Shown one piece after another: positions 34,760-47,800 of a DNA stretch of 64,000 nt (positions within the stretch are counted from its first letter, which is position 1; the number at the start of each line of letters is the position of its first letter). This stretch comes from Epichloe hybrida (lineage: Eukaryota > Ascomycota > Sordariomycetes > Hypocreales > Clavicipitaceae). A program made the position numbers and the translations under genes. Under the pieces are notes generated by a model, which searched no databases, was not told where the DNA came from, and saw only the letters and a program-made list of their open reading frames with translations. The stretch covers positions 496,001 through 560,000 of the forward strand of contig JAFEKR010000021.1 in assembly GCA_019022495.1 (NCBI GenBank), given 5' to 3'.

Positions 34760-37700
34760 GCGACGTAGCAAGTAATAACTTAAGTTATAGCATAGTTATA
34801 GCAATAGTAGTAGAATATACCTATATATTAAAGAAGAAAAAACTAAGAAGTATAATAGTGCTCTAGGTAGTATTTTATAAAGAATTAGTAGTATTCACAT
34901 AAGAGACAGATAGTAACACACCCCTATAGTAAATTCTAGAAGAGTACATAGAATTCGCAAATGTGTTTTTAAAGGAGCTAGCTAGCAAGCTCCTGGAATT
35001 AGGTGGTTATACTTATGTAATTAAATTAGAAGAGGGAAAATAACTACCCTAAGGACCTATATATAACCTAGCTAAAAAAGAGCTAGAAGTGCTTAGGGAG
35101 TACCTAGTAAGTATATAGGAGAAAGGGTAAATTAGAAGATTAACAAGCCTAGCAGGAGCCCTGATTTTATTTATTCTAAAAAAATCAGGGAAATTAAGGC
35201 TTTATATGGATTATAGGGGCCTCAATAGGATTACTATTAAAAATAAGGCCCCTTTACCACTAATCTCCGAAATCCTTAATTAATTAGCAAGTGTAAAGAT
35301 TTTTATATTACTAGATCTTCAAGAGGCATACTACTAGCTATATATCTATAAGGGCAATAAGTAGAAGATAGCATTCCATTACCGCTATAGGCACTTTAAA
35401 TATCTTATAATGCTATTCAGGTTAGTAAATACGCTAGCCACTTTTTAGGAATATATTAATAATGCTCTTAAGGGGCTTATAAATAAATTCTATATTATTT
35501 ACCTTAATAACACCCTAATATATAGTAGTAACCCTATAAGACACATAGAGCATGTTAAAAGAGTGCTAGGGTGACTTCAGGACGCTAACCTCTATATTAA
35601 CCTTAAAAAGTGCTAATTTTTAGTTATAAAGGTAAAGTTCCTAGGTTTTATTATATCTAAGAAGGGCATTAAGATAAAACTATTATAGGTTAAAGCTATT
35701 ATAACCTAGCTAATACCTAGTAGTGTGTTTAATATTTAATTATTCCTTAGGTTTATAAGGTTTTACTAATACTTTATAAAATAGTATAGTAAGGTAGTAG
35801 TCCTACTAATAAACTATCTAAAGAGTGTTTAACTAGTAAAGTTTAAGCTAGAGCCTAGTAAACTCACGGCGTTTAGAGAACTCTAAAAGAAGTTCTAGGA
35901 GGCACTAATCTTAGTGCACTTTAACCTACTTTATTTGCTAAGAGTAAAGACAGACACATCTAGTTATATAATTAGAGCTATACTTATAATATTAGTGCTA
36001 GGTAGCTAGTACCTAGTAGTGTATTTTTTAAGGAAGTTAACTAATATTAAACTTTACTACTTAACCCTAGACACTAAGTTATTAGCAATCTAAGAGGCAT
36101 TTTAAGCCTAGAGACATTACCTTACGTATTTAACTTATTAGATTATAGTTATTATAAACTATCTAAATTATAAGTACCTAGCCACAAAGCTAAAGCTATC
36201 TAGCAAGTAGGTAACAGCATTAGATAAGCTCTATTTATTTAATTTTAGGATTAAATATTATATAAGTAAGCTAAACCCTACTAATACCCTATTAAGAAGA
36301 GTAAATTATATTAGCAAGGAGTATAAGGCAGAGGCTACATCCTTATAGCTACCTAACTTCTTAGCTAAGTTTTTAAATACTAAGTAGTAAGAGCGCTATA
36401 TATATAATAGTGTAGTTATAGGCCCTAAGGTTATATTACTTAGCATAGTTAATAGTTTATTATAAGAGCGCTATAAGGGCTATTTAAGCCTCTAGGGTTT
36501 TAAGAAAATATAACTTTATTATATTATTAAGGAACCTAATAGTCCTACAAAGCCTATAAGTAATACGCTAACTAGGTCTGCTTATTATAAGCAGTAAGGT
36601 CATGCCTTATTTATATTTTCTAATATTTCCGTAAGTCTAGCGAGCCTATAGGTTAGGAGTCTAGCTAGGTTAGTAGTTAGTAAGTAGCGTAAGCGCCCTC
36701 TTAAAATACTACTTAGCTATAATTTATTTATAAGTCTAAAAGTATACTATAAGCTAGCTACTTATAGTAGTATTATAGTAAGAATATAAGTAGTCTAGTA
36801 AACCTCTTCTAAGTTTACACATAACACGTGTCCTATATATATAGAATTAGAGACTCTAATTTAAGTTATATTATTTTAAGCATAATAAGGTAATAACTTT
36901 ACTATAAGTTATAGGAAGCTACTTAAGAGCAGTAACCTTAAAGCATTATAGATATAGTCTATTAGGCCCTCTAAGCTATTAATATTTTAAAATAGAGTTT
37001 TTATTCTAGTAAGTATAAGAAAGGAAATTTTACTACTTACCTATAATAACCTAGTAGTAAGCTACTAGGGAGTTAGTAAGACCCTCTATTAGATTATAAG
37101 TTAGTATTACTAGCTAATAATAAAGAAAGACACTAAGTTACATATATAAACTTATATAAGCTATCAGACTTCAAAGCTAAGGCACTACAAACCTTATAGT
37201 AAGCTAGCTATGCTGCTAGTGCCTAATTAGCCTTTTTAAGAATTATTAATAGATTTTGTTATAGGGCTACCACCCATGAAAGACGCAAATTAGACTTACA
37301 ATGCGATCTTAGTTATTATAGACTATTTTATAAAATACAGTATTTACATCCCTATTTTAACGCAGATAACTAGTAATAGGTTAGCTACTATATTCCTAAA
37401 GTATATTTTTAGGGATTATAGTGCCCTAGAAGGTATTATTACAGACCATAGTTTAACTTTTACTAGCGGGTTTTAGATAACTTTCTACTATCTTATTATA
37501 ACTAAGTAATAACTAAGCACTACGTTTTACTTGCAAATAGACAGTTAAATAGAACATTTAAACTAAGTTTTAGAGCATTATTTAAGAGCCTTTACTTACT
37601 TTAATTAGACTAATTAGGCTAATAATCTTTTAATAGTATAGTTTACATATAACACAAGCATTTACTTAACTTATAACTACACCCTAGCTAAGGCGCTACA

Positions 37701-38340
37701 AGGCTATAACCCTAGGGGACCACAGTAAGTAGTTATAGATATCCCTATAGTAAATAACTAGGTAGAGACTTATGCTACTATACTAAGAGATAGATACATA
37801 GTAATTAAGTAGCTTCTAAGTAACTTATAGGCCTAGTATATAAAACACTATAATAAGAAGCAGACCCTAATAAAGTTTAGAGTAAGTAACTATATTTTAT
37901 TATTTATAAAGAATATTAACTTATAGTAACCTAGTAGGAAGTTAAGTATAAAGTACCTAAGCCCTTATAAAATTAAAAAGGTAATTAGGACTTATAGTTT
38001 AGCATACTAACTAAAGCTACCACCTAGTATATAACTATATAATATTTTTAATATTACTAATCTTAAACTATTTATAAGGGATCTAACTAACATAGAAGAT
38101 ATATCCTTACTATAAGAGAATATTATAGATAATAAGCAGGAGTTTAAAGTTAAAAGAATTATATTATATTATTATAATAGAAGACATTAGAAATACTTAG
38201 TTAAATAGAAGGGCTATAATACTTTAGAGAACTCTTAGGTAAAGAAAAGAGATTTTATTATAATAGATATTATTAAGGATTACAAGTAGCAACTAAGCAG
38301 CTAGTTTACGGACACAGAGTTATATTTAGTAAAGTTTAAA
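34760..38340 (+). pseudogene. Gypsy-G1 pol pseudogene: RT, RNase H, integrase, chromodomain
   Basis: The plus strand reads a Gypsy Pol. GPIYNLAKKELEVLREYL and [14 protein letters not shown] (near 35060-35240) open the RT. The YLDD box at 35500-35511 has become YLNN, and FLGFII follows near 35640. RNase H follows to about 36350. Integrase includes DFVIGLPPMKD (from about 37250) and IITDHSLTFTSGF (near 37440). A chromodomain reads KYLVK, stop, KGYNTLENS at 38191-38250. Chromodomains target such elements to heterochromatin. Stops replace former Gln and Trp codons throughout. Confidence 0.9.
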
Positions 38341-40221
38341 TAGTAGTAGTAATATATAAAAAAACAAATCCAGATAAATTCTTAGAAACCTAACTTATAG
38401 CTACTTCACACCAATCATTCCATTAACACATTACCTGCCTAGCCCCTAGTATTCTCACCTATGCTAATAGGGGCAAAGGATTTATCCTTGTTATTAGAGA
38501 AATCCCCCTCCCTATACACTATATACAAAGCTTACTAGGAAGGTCTAGTAGCCTAATATAAGTAAGAAGCGTAAATATATTAGTAGTAAGCTACTAGTAA
38601 GTTAGTAAAGCTATAAACTAAAGCATAGAAATACATATAAATAGAAGGTTTTACATAATAAAACATAAGCTATTAAAAATATTAATCTAGACTTCTAGAT
38701 TAATAGTATTATTAAGTAATAATATAGTAACTTATTTATTAGCATTAGCCTTATATATAACTTCCACTATAAGTCATGCTTACCTTACCTAACCATGCTT
38801 ATTAGTATTTTTAGTAATTAGGAGCGTATTATAAAGTTTACGTTTTACATATATTAGACACTAGTAGTATATTAGCAGTAACTAAGTTATAGAAATAAGA
38901 GATATATATATTATTAAGGAAGTATAGATTATCTTTAGGATTACTATAAGTATTAATATACTTAAAGAGCATATAGTATAACTAGGTAAACTAAGTAAGA
39001 CACTAGTAGTATATTAGTATATATATTAGTAATAAGAAAGGGAGGATAAACCCTAGCGTAGTCCTTATTATTACGCATATAATAGGCGTATTTTATTAAG
39101 TTATTTATATAAGTTAGGAGTAATATATAGCAAGATAGTAGTAAAGTTATACTTAGAGAATTAGTATATTAGGTTAGGATAGATTTACCCTTAATAATAT
39201 ATTATAGCTCCGCGCTATTACTATCTTTAGGTATAATAGCTTATATTATAACCTATTATATATAGTGAATATAAGGAATCTTTATTTTACTAGCACTACT
39301 AGCTATAAGTTAGTAGGGTAAGCACTAGGAGGTAAAGATATTATACTTATATTAAGATTTTTAAAGCTATATACTTCTTACTAGGAGACTTTAAAGGAGA
39401 TATTAAGGAATTCTTCTTACTAAAGGGAGGTAATAGTAGCGGAGTAGTAGCTTATATTAAAGATATTATTAACTACTAGTAAGTTAGTAGTAATATACTA
39501 TAAGAAACTTATAAGTAAAAGATAAGTAACTAACCTTTTAGTATTTAAAAGGATTTAGGCGTTTTAAATAAGGATAGATATAGATAATAAAGTAATACTA
39601 TAGGATATTAGTAACTACTATAAGAGAAGCTATAAAGCTACTAGCTTATAGGTAAGGGTAACTTATAATATAAAGGGAGGATATAAAGAGAAGAAAAGTA
39701 TATAAAAGTAAGGGAAAGCAGGCCTCTTTTATATTAGCCCTAGACCCCTAAGTAATTTACACACTATATATAGCTAATCTAGGAATTATAATATTCACGG
39801 TTACAGCTACCACTAGCAAATACGCACGCTAGCTACAAACTCCTAGTAAGATTAATATAATATCCCTAATATTAGATAAGAAGTTATTTATTTTAAATAG
39901 CGCGTGTTACCCTATCTATTTAACCTAATTATAAAATTTAATATAGGTAGCTTATTTACTTAGTACTAATAACTTACTAGATAGAGGCATATATATTAGA
40001 GGTAAGGAAGCAGTAAGTATATAGCTATTTATAATCTAGAGGTTATAAGAAGGATTACCTAGGACCCCATAATATTTATCTTATTATTTAAAGCAGACGT
40101 AATACTACATACTAATAGTATAGCTAGTAATATAGGTATTACTATAGGTTATACGTAGTATACACACACTAGCTAAGTAGCTCTTTTTAATTAAGAATAA
40201 TTATATATTAGGGGGGTAGCA
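38341..40221 (+). other. Gypsy-G1 3' region, 1.9 kb without recognisable gene, ending in a purine tract
   Basis: Between the chromodomain and the 3' LTR lies 1.9 kb of very AT-rich DNA, longer than expected for a compact chromovirus. No readable frame or terminal repeats were found. The polypurine tract AGGGGGGTAGCA (40210-40221) abuts the 3' LTR and would prime plus-strand synthesis. Confidence 0.55.
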
Positions 40222-40488
40222 TATTAGGAGCACAGAGGCTAAGGGGCTATAGATAGGATAGTTATATATTAAAGCCCTTAGATAAGCCTTAGGTTCTGCG
40301 AATAACTAAGTAACTATAAGATAGCTATGTGCATGTAGTAAGGTATTTAGATAAGGACTACCTATAAGAGATATAGGAGGTTAGAGTTTAAGACCTTTAT
40401 ACACCTACCTCTAAGTAGTAGCTCTCTAGCTACGACTAAGAACCTTAGCCTTCACTCCGTTTATATCTCCCCGAACACAGTCGTGATA
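40222..40488 (+). repeat. Gypsy-G1 3' LTR
   Basis: It runs TATTAGGAGCAC (mutated TGTTAGGAGC) to CACAGTCGTGATA, 267 bp. The inner left end is AT-shifted and the outer right end keeps its CpGs. Confidence 0.9.
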
Positions 40489-40493
40489 GTATA

Positions 40494-42615
40494 TTAGCAA
40501 GGTTATTAATCTTAACTTATATCTTATCTATATTAGTAATTAAGAAGAGGAAGGGGGTAGCTATATTAAGAATATAAAATTTAAGCTCTCTAAGTTCTAT
40601 AAGTATATAAAGGATTCCTCTTATAACTACTAATCTAGCGCTAAATATAATAATTTAGGGTTTATAAGGGATTACCTTTAATAAAGGTATTAATTTTAAT
40701 AAAGCCTTTACTTATGCCTCTCCTATAGTTAACTTTCCTATAGCACTAGTATTAGGTATAATCCCTCTAAAAACCTCTTTAGAATAGTATTCTTTAGAGA
40801 TATAGTAAATTAAGCCTTTATTACACTTTTATAGCTTATAAAGCTCTTACCTAAGGAATATGTGTTAGAAGGCTTAATTATTTAGGGTTATAAGGATATT
40901 AATATTAGTAGTGTTATAGTTAGTTTATAATCTAGAGTAAAAGAATTATATAATACTTAGGTGTGCTATTAATAGTAGCTCCTTTATATTATTATTATTA
41001 TCTTTAGCTTCTATGTAAGCTAAAAGATATAATTCCTAATTCTAACCTAAGCCTTTATTAGGCTTATTATTATTCTGCCCTTTATAGGAGGCAAGGAATA
41101 CCTAGAATCTTTTCTCTAAAGGGGGTGTATAATATATTTTACTAGCCTACTAGTAGTTCTTTTCCTTTTAATATTCTTTAGTAAAGTAATTAAAGAACTA
41201 GTAGCTACTTTTACTATATATAAAGTAGCGCTTAGTGCTTAGCTTAGGGCTCTATTTATAATAGCTTCCTTTACTATAAGGGAATAATTACTATCTATAC
41301 TAATAATTAGTAAATATAGCCTCTAGAGGGTCTCCTTATTAGTACTAAAGATATTAGGAGGACCTCTTATTTAATTCCGTAATAGTAATTATCTTACGGA
41401 GGTCTTTAGTAAGACTTTTAAAGCCTAGGGAGTATATATATTTCACTATCTAACATTTAGGCACACTAGCTATAGTATTTAAGGCTTGCTTATAGAGCTT
41501 AGTATTTACTATTTTAGCAGGGTATAGTCCTCTATAGATTTTCTTAAGGGTTAATAATATAATCTTAAGGTAATTAAGCTTGCTTTTATTAGGGTTCTTC
41601 TTAATTATGTTCTTTAATATTATACTACTCTATTAGTAGTAATAGAATTACTAGTTACTTTCTATCTTAAAGTATTAATAGATATAGGTAATTATCTCTT
41701 TATAGGAATAGTTATTCCTAAAGAGGTAATTAAGGAAGTATTATTTAGTATTACCTATTAATATAATAAGGAAAGCCTTCTAATAATGCGTTTAAGGAAG
41801 GTTAATTTTATTATACTTATTTTTAAAGAGTGTAATCTTTAGTATTAAGAAGTTATATAGCTTCCTACTATAGTAGTTACTATCCTTATATATTTTTATA
41901 AGCTCTAAGATCTTCTTTGTAATCTAATCTTCGGAGGTGAATTACTATAAAGGCACATTTTATTGTAAATGATAGTCCCCTAGTTGTTATTAATAATAAT
42001 TATCTAGATAAAGCTGTTAATTTAATAGCGATTATTATAGGGGCTCTTATGAAGGTTTATATAGTTTTTAGGGTTAGGGAAGGTGAATTTCTAGGGTAAG
42101 TTATTAGGGCTATTAATATTAAGGCTCTAGGGGTTTAGAAGATTATAGTCTCTCTTATAATCTCTCCTATAACTAAAGATGCATTAAAGTTTAATAAAGT
42201 ACTTCTTTAAGGGATACTAGGATAGAATATCCTAGGCCTTACTTAATAAGAACACTATAATCTTATAGAGAATTATATAATTCTCTAATAACTTCCTTTA
42301 TAGCCCTTTTAAAGGTATCTTTAGACTAGCCTTTAAAGTCTTCTTAGAATAATTCCTATAGGTTATTATCACTCTAACCTTAATACTTACTAAGGTTAAT
42401 AAATCTTATAATCTAGTTATTAAGCTTAAGCTATATAGTAGTCTCTAGATTTAGCTTAATAGATTCTTTCTAATTACTAAAGAAGTTATAAGTAAGCTAT
42501 TAAAGGCATAAGGGTAACTTATGCTCTTAGAGTCTTTTAGGGGTAATAGTTAGAGCCTTATTATTACTAGTAGCCTTTGCTCTTATAGAAGGTCTAGATT
42601 CCTTTACTATCTTTA
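40494..42615 (-). pseudogene. Copia-A gag and protease remnant
   Basis: It aligns by eye with Copia-B 21690-23797. The Gag ATG has mutated to ATA (near 42610). The protease region near 40740-40770 and the zinc-knuckle region near 41170-41230 are recognisable only by comparison. It is heavily RIP-mutated. Confidence 0.75.
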
Positions 42616-43425
42616 ATTATAAAAGAAATATTACTAATTTATTGTTTTTGCTACTAATTAAGCTCCTATGTTTACCTATTACTATTATAAGGTTTTTCTT
42701 TTATATTTTAGGAGCGTTATTACTTTAATGAAATTAGAAGATTATAAAAACAGGAAAAATAAAAGAAAAAGTAGTAAAAGTAGTAAAAGTAGTAATAAGA
42801 ATAAATTAATAAAAATAAAGAAAGTAATAGAAGTTCTAAAAGTAACTAGAAAATAATAGGAAAAGTAATAAGGGAATAATAGGATTTGCTACTTCTTATT
42901 TTTTGTAAAAAGGAGGGAAGGAGGTAATCTCTCTCTTTTACTAATAAGTATAGGGCAAATAGCACTAAGAGTAAAGGGGGCAAAAAATAAGTAGTAAATG
43001 CTTATAGGGAGAGATTAAAGGTCTATTAGAAGGTAATATATTAAAGGGAATTTATAGGTATGTTAGCTAGCTTAGCTAAGGTTATTTAATATTAGGTTTG
43101 AAATAAATGCCTCGCGGCAATAGATTTGGTTAGTTAGTTAGTTTTCTTATAATAGATAATAAAATTGATAATTAATAACAATATCCTAGATAGATATAAT
43201 AAAGTTATATTCCTTAGCCTAAGGGTTAATAGATTGATTCCTTAGAAGCCTAATAAGCCTATAACTAGGATTCTAGTCTCTTCCTTTAGTATACTTATAT
43301 AGTTATGCCTCTTTACTATAATAACTATTATAGCATAATAAGGGGTAGTAGTAGTAGCGTTTGTAAAAATGTCTTTTCTTATAATACCTAGCTTATCTAT
43401 GGTTATGAAGTTAACTACTAATTAG

Positions 43426-43691
43426 TGTTAGTTACACTAAGGTCCTACGTAGGTATAAGGGTAATCCTATATAATTAAAGTTAATAATAGTTAATTAAAT
43501 TAGCTAGGAAGAAAAGAGAAAAAAGAGAGGGAAAGTTTAAATACTAGGAAAGTAAGCAAAACCTGTATGTAAGGCAAAAGAGGGGGTGGCGAATTAATGC
43601 AGCTAATCGCATTGCATGCATTGCGCTAGACCCACAATTTGGTCCGGTCTTTGGCCACGATTGAACCGATGAAGATCCGAAGGAATCAACA
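43426..43691 (-). repeat. Copia-A 5' LTR (right)
   Basis: It runs TGTTAGTTACACTAAGG to GGAATCAACA, 266 bp. The outer right end keeps GGTCCGGTC and CACGATTGAACCGATG, which the left LTR has lost. Confidence 0.88.
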
Positions 43692-44161
43692 TTAATAATA
43701 AAAACCTTTTTAATAGTAAGGAGTATAATTTTCTATATAGTCCTTATATAAATAATCTCTAAAATAAGAGAACTCTTAACTACACTCTAGGACTAAACTA
43801 GGCCTATTACTATTATTATACTAGTTATTATATATACCTTTAGAAGAGGTATTTATATAGTATAAACTTAAAACTTTACTATACCTTTAAATATCTTAAG
43901 AATCTTATATATATAAGAAAAGCTATTAAGACTTTAGCTATACTATAGAATAGTAATAATAAGGGGTAGCGTGCTATTCTTATAAAAACTTTTATTTACT
44001 ATTATAAATATTTTAATAGTATACTTACTACTACTTATATTAATCTAGCTAAGGCCTAGCCCCTAGCCTCCTCCCCTATAAGCGTAGCTTATACCTAGGG
44101 TACCTCTAAGGTATAGTAACTTATACTTACTTAAATAATACTTACTTACTAAGGTTATAAT
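43692..44161. other. Remnant of the host element between Copia-A and hAT-like 2b
   Basis: This AT-rich stretch starts with the TTAAT TSD of Copia-A and ends with the GTTATAAT TSD of element 2b. It was once continuous with 10254-11390 on one side and 52252 onward on the other, so it is probably Gypsy-H 3' sequence. No gene is readable. Confidence 0.5.
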
Positions 44162-44634
44162 CAGAGCATTGCAATACAATACAATGCATTTGATGTATTG
44201 TGTATTGTATTGTATTGTATTGACAATACAATACAATACAATACATTACACAATACAATACATCCAAAATTTTACAATACAATACAATACATGTATTATT
44301 TGTATTGTTTTGTATTTTTTTTTCTTTTTTTTTAGTTTTAAGTAAATTCCTTAATTATAAGGTATATATAGTTAATATAATAGCTTATAATAGCTTATAA
44401 TAGCTTATATATATATATTACTTCTATTACTTATATAACTTAAAATATTATTATTGTTAAAGTTTAATTAAAAATAAATAAGTAATAAATTAATATAATA
44501 TAAATATAAGTATTTATAAGTAAATTACTATAGAAAAAGCTAGACTTATTAATTATTTAGTATTTAAAGGTTTTTTAAAATATTAATAAAATAAAATTCC
44601 TTTCTTTTTTATGTTTTTAATATTATACTATTTA

Positions 44635-44859
44635 TGTTGCGACAACTGGGTTAACATCGGGTTGACCACTAGGAAAGTGGAGCACGTGCAGCAGCGCCGC
44701 ACTGTGATTAGCTGCACCCGTACGCGAGGCACACACGTGACTCGCGTCCCCCTTTTCTTGTGGCCACACAACGCTATAAATAGCTTTAATTCTTAGACCT
44801 TATTATATTATTAAACCTAACCCTACGTTGCACTAGTGCATACTAATCCCTTACTAACA
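44635..44859 (+). repeat. Copia-E 5' LTR
   Basis: It runs TGTTGCGACAACTGGG to CTTACTAACA. It contains a GC-rich core (GCAGCAGCGCCGCACTGTG and ACACACGTGACTCGCGTCCC) and a TATA-like CTATAAATAG. The outer left end is unmutated. Confidence 0.92.
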
Positions 44860-47800
44860 CTAATTAGTGGTTAAAAAACCATAGATAAGCTAGGAATCAC
44901 TTAAGAAGAGGCTTTCCTTTAGCTACCTAAGAAAGTATGCTAAAGGAAAATAGACTCTGGATACTAGATATTAGGCTTCCTAGGGATTTGACTTTTTCTA
45001 TTAGTAAGTCTCTAATAATTAATAAAAGAATTAATCCTATTATCTATCACGAGAAAACCAATTAACTAACCAAGAGTTTATAGCTACGTATAACTTCTTA
45101 AACTAGAGATTAAAAATCTCTTAACCCTACTAGTTAAAAATCCCTTAGCCTTGCTAGCTAAAGACTATTAATAATAGCACCCCTAAGTAATAAATAAGCT
45201 TTATCACAGACTGCTAAAGAAAAGTAGCTTGCCTAGTTAAGACCTAATAAAGTAAGCCTACCTCTATAACTTTAAAAACATACCTTAGTTATTACCACTA
45301 ACTAGGAGAGCTTAAAAGAACTAGATCCTTAGACTACTAAGGAATAGGAGCTTAATAACTATCTTACTTGGATAATTAATATCTATAAGAGTGGTTAATA
45401 TAAAGATCTTGCCCTTTAGGAAATCTTCTATAATAACCTTAATAGCTAGACGAAAGAAACACTTAATTAAGCTTTACAACCTTTAGTACGTAAATTATAA
45501 GACTACCTACGTGAGAATGGCGTCTATATTGTTTGAAATTAAAGCAGTAAGATTGTTAAATTGTTAATTTAAGTCCTTAAAGAAGAAATAATATTATAGT
45601 GGCCTAAAAACGAAATCGCGAAGCAAACTACTATAGGTAAATTCCTCTCTTTAAATAATCCTGCCCTTAAAAGCCCTCTAATTACAAGCCCTTTAATTCA
45701 CACTACCCTTATCTATTACCCTTTAGCATATAATCCTCCTATATACAATCCCCTGATTAATAACCCTTATAATCCCGCTTTAAATAACCCTCTGGCTATA
45801 TAACCACTTCTAGGAAGAAATACACCTAAACCCCTAATAAATCCGATAATTCCGCCGATTATCCTAGAATAACTAATGTAATAGATGACCCTAGCTGTGT
45901 AAACAGTGATAATCCTGTCTGAAGATTAGATTGTGAGAAAGATCTTAGAACTTATAAAAAGCTATAAGGATAATGACTGTTATAGTAGGAAGATATATAA
46001 CTTCCTTACGCTAAAAGTTAACTTATTCTAGAATAAATGCGATAGACTAAATCTCCTGTGGGAATATATGCATAAGGCCCTTCCTATTATGCTTTTAGGT
46101 GATACTAAGTAGTATTACCTTAATTATCTGGTAAATAAAGGCTTTATATATGAATAAATAGTTAATAACGTTTATTAATGATTTAAAATAGAAAGTAACT
46201 AATAGTTCTATTGCTAAGAATAGAACGGTATAACACTTAGGAATATTATTGCTACTAATCCAGATAAATCCAAACTAGATTATCTTAAGATCCTGCTTAT
46301 AACCCTTAAACGTATTTATAAAGGACTCTTTCCCCTATTAATAGTTAATATAGAACTCTATTATTAAACCCTAAGCGTAATTTCTAGTGTTCTAGAGTGT
46401 AGGTAAGCTAAATATAATTATTCACCTAGCTTTAAAGGACTTGCTAGAGACCTCTGTAAATCAATCTCCATTACTAAAGCTAATAAATTAGCTGCCTAAT
46501 TTAACTAAAGCACCGTTAGTACTACTAATGCTAACGAATCAGAGGTAATGTTTATAGACTGCTGTTATAACTAACTATATAATTAATAAGGTTAAGATAG
46601 AGGCTATAGTTACTATAACTAAGGCTATAACTATAGTAAATGCTATATTTATAATAAGAACGAATGCTAGTTAACAAACTATCTAGAAAAAGACTAGAAA
46701 GAGGCAAAAGAGCGCTAGTGGAAGAATAAGAGACACTAATTACCACTAATAAAGAAAAAGTATTAGGTATTCCTTATAGCCTATAAAGGCTAAGTATCTG
46801 AAGAAGCTAATAACCTTGCTAATAGAGCGTGGGAATTAGCTAAAACCTTTATTAAGTCTAATAATAATAAAGATAAGGATAATAACGCTAAAGAGACTTC
46901 TACATTAAAGTTTAACTAGCTAAGTATTATATAATTCTTTATATTAGGATTTTAACTAGTTAATAGTAATGTTATTAATATCCTAAGAGATAAATTATTT
47001 AAGCATGTATACCTTAAGCATAATCCCTTTAATAATGTAAAAACCTCTTATGTTTTAGAGGAATATTACTCTAAAGAAGTTTTCTAAGGGATAATACCTA
47101 ATACAGGAGCCTTAGGCATCTTAACAGCTAGAATTAGATAAGTATAAGCCTTACTAAGATTAATGCTATTACTAAAGATTAAACTAACTCTGGAAAAGAT
47201 GATCGAATTTGGTGCTAGGAGCGTGATTACAAAAGGAGTAGTTAATGTACTAACGGAACTAGGTAATATCCCTTTCTATATAATTAACACATATACGCCT
47301 TTCTTATTCTCTTTAGATAATATAGATAGGTTACGTATTAAGGTAAATAACCTCGCGAACGTATTAATCCAAGATAATAAGATAGTTCCTATTATTAGGA
47401 AATAGGGATATCTTTAGTAGACTCTAGAAGCTAGAGAAACGGTAGCTTTCTACCTATTAGAAATAGAACTCTATTAACTACATTAATAATTTAGTTACCT
47501 ATTAGTTAAATAGCTTATAAAGATACTAAACTAAGCTAGATATAATATTAAAGTAAAGGCTATTAAATAATTAACTGAAATTTGCTACTATTACTAAATA
47601 AACGGAAAGGCCCTAGGTAGATTTAAGTTCACAATTAAAGACAACTATAAGTTTAACTATAAGATTATAGTTAATATTGTTTAGATTAATAAATAACTTA
47701 TTCTGTATGTTATTAATTCTATAACCTTGTTTTAAGTAGCCTAATTCCTTAATCTAAATAAGTAAAAGGCACGTGATATTTAGAATGCCTTACGTGAATG

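Larger units (their letters stand above)
14931..40488 (+). mobile_element. Gypsy-G1: chromodomain Gypsy LTR retrotransposon hosting two insertions
   Basis: The 5' LTR is 14931-15197 and the 3' LTR 40222-40488 (267 bp each). The TSD GTATA is at 14926-14930 and 40489-40493. Removing hAT-like 2a and Copia-D leaves about 7.8 kb. The order Gag, protease, RT, RNase H, integrase, chromodomain is that of fungal chromoviruses (MAGGY-like). It sits inside Copia-A. Confidence 0.9.
11391..43691 (-). mobile_element. Copia-A: LTR retrotransposon split by a 25.6-kb Gypsy insertion
   Basis: Left LTR is 11391-11655 and right LTR 43426-43691. The TSD TTAAT lies at 11386-11390 and 43692-43696. Internal parts are 11656-14930 (integrase, RT and RNase H side) and 40494-43425 (leader, Gag and protease side). 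They join precisely at the Gypsy-G1 TSD GTATA, in register with the uninterrupted relatives B and C (near 21680 and 61190). It belongs to the same family as Copia-B and C and is the most heavily mutated of the three. Confidence 0.9.

Noticed and set aside
42668..42856. 62-codon plus-strand Lys/Ser-rich frame
   Set aside because: It lies antisense in the Copia-A leader. The matching Copia-B region (23870-24060) is interrupted in the same frame, so it is not conserved.
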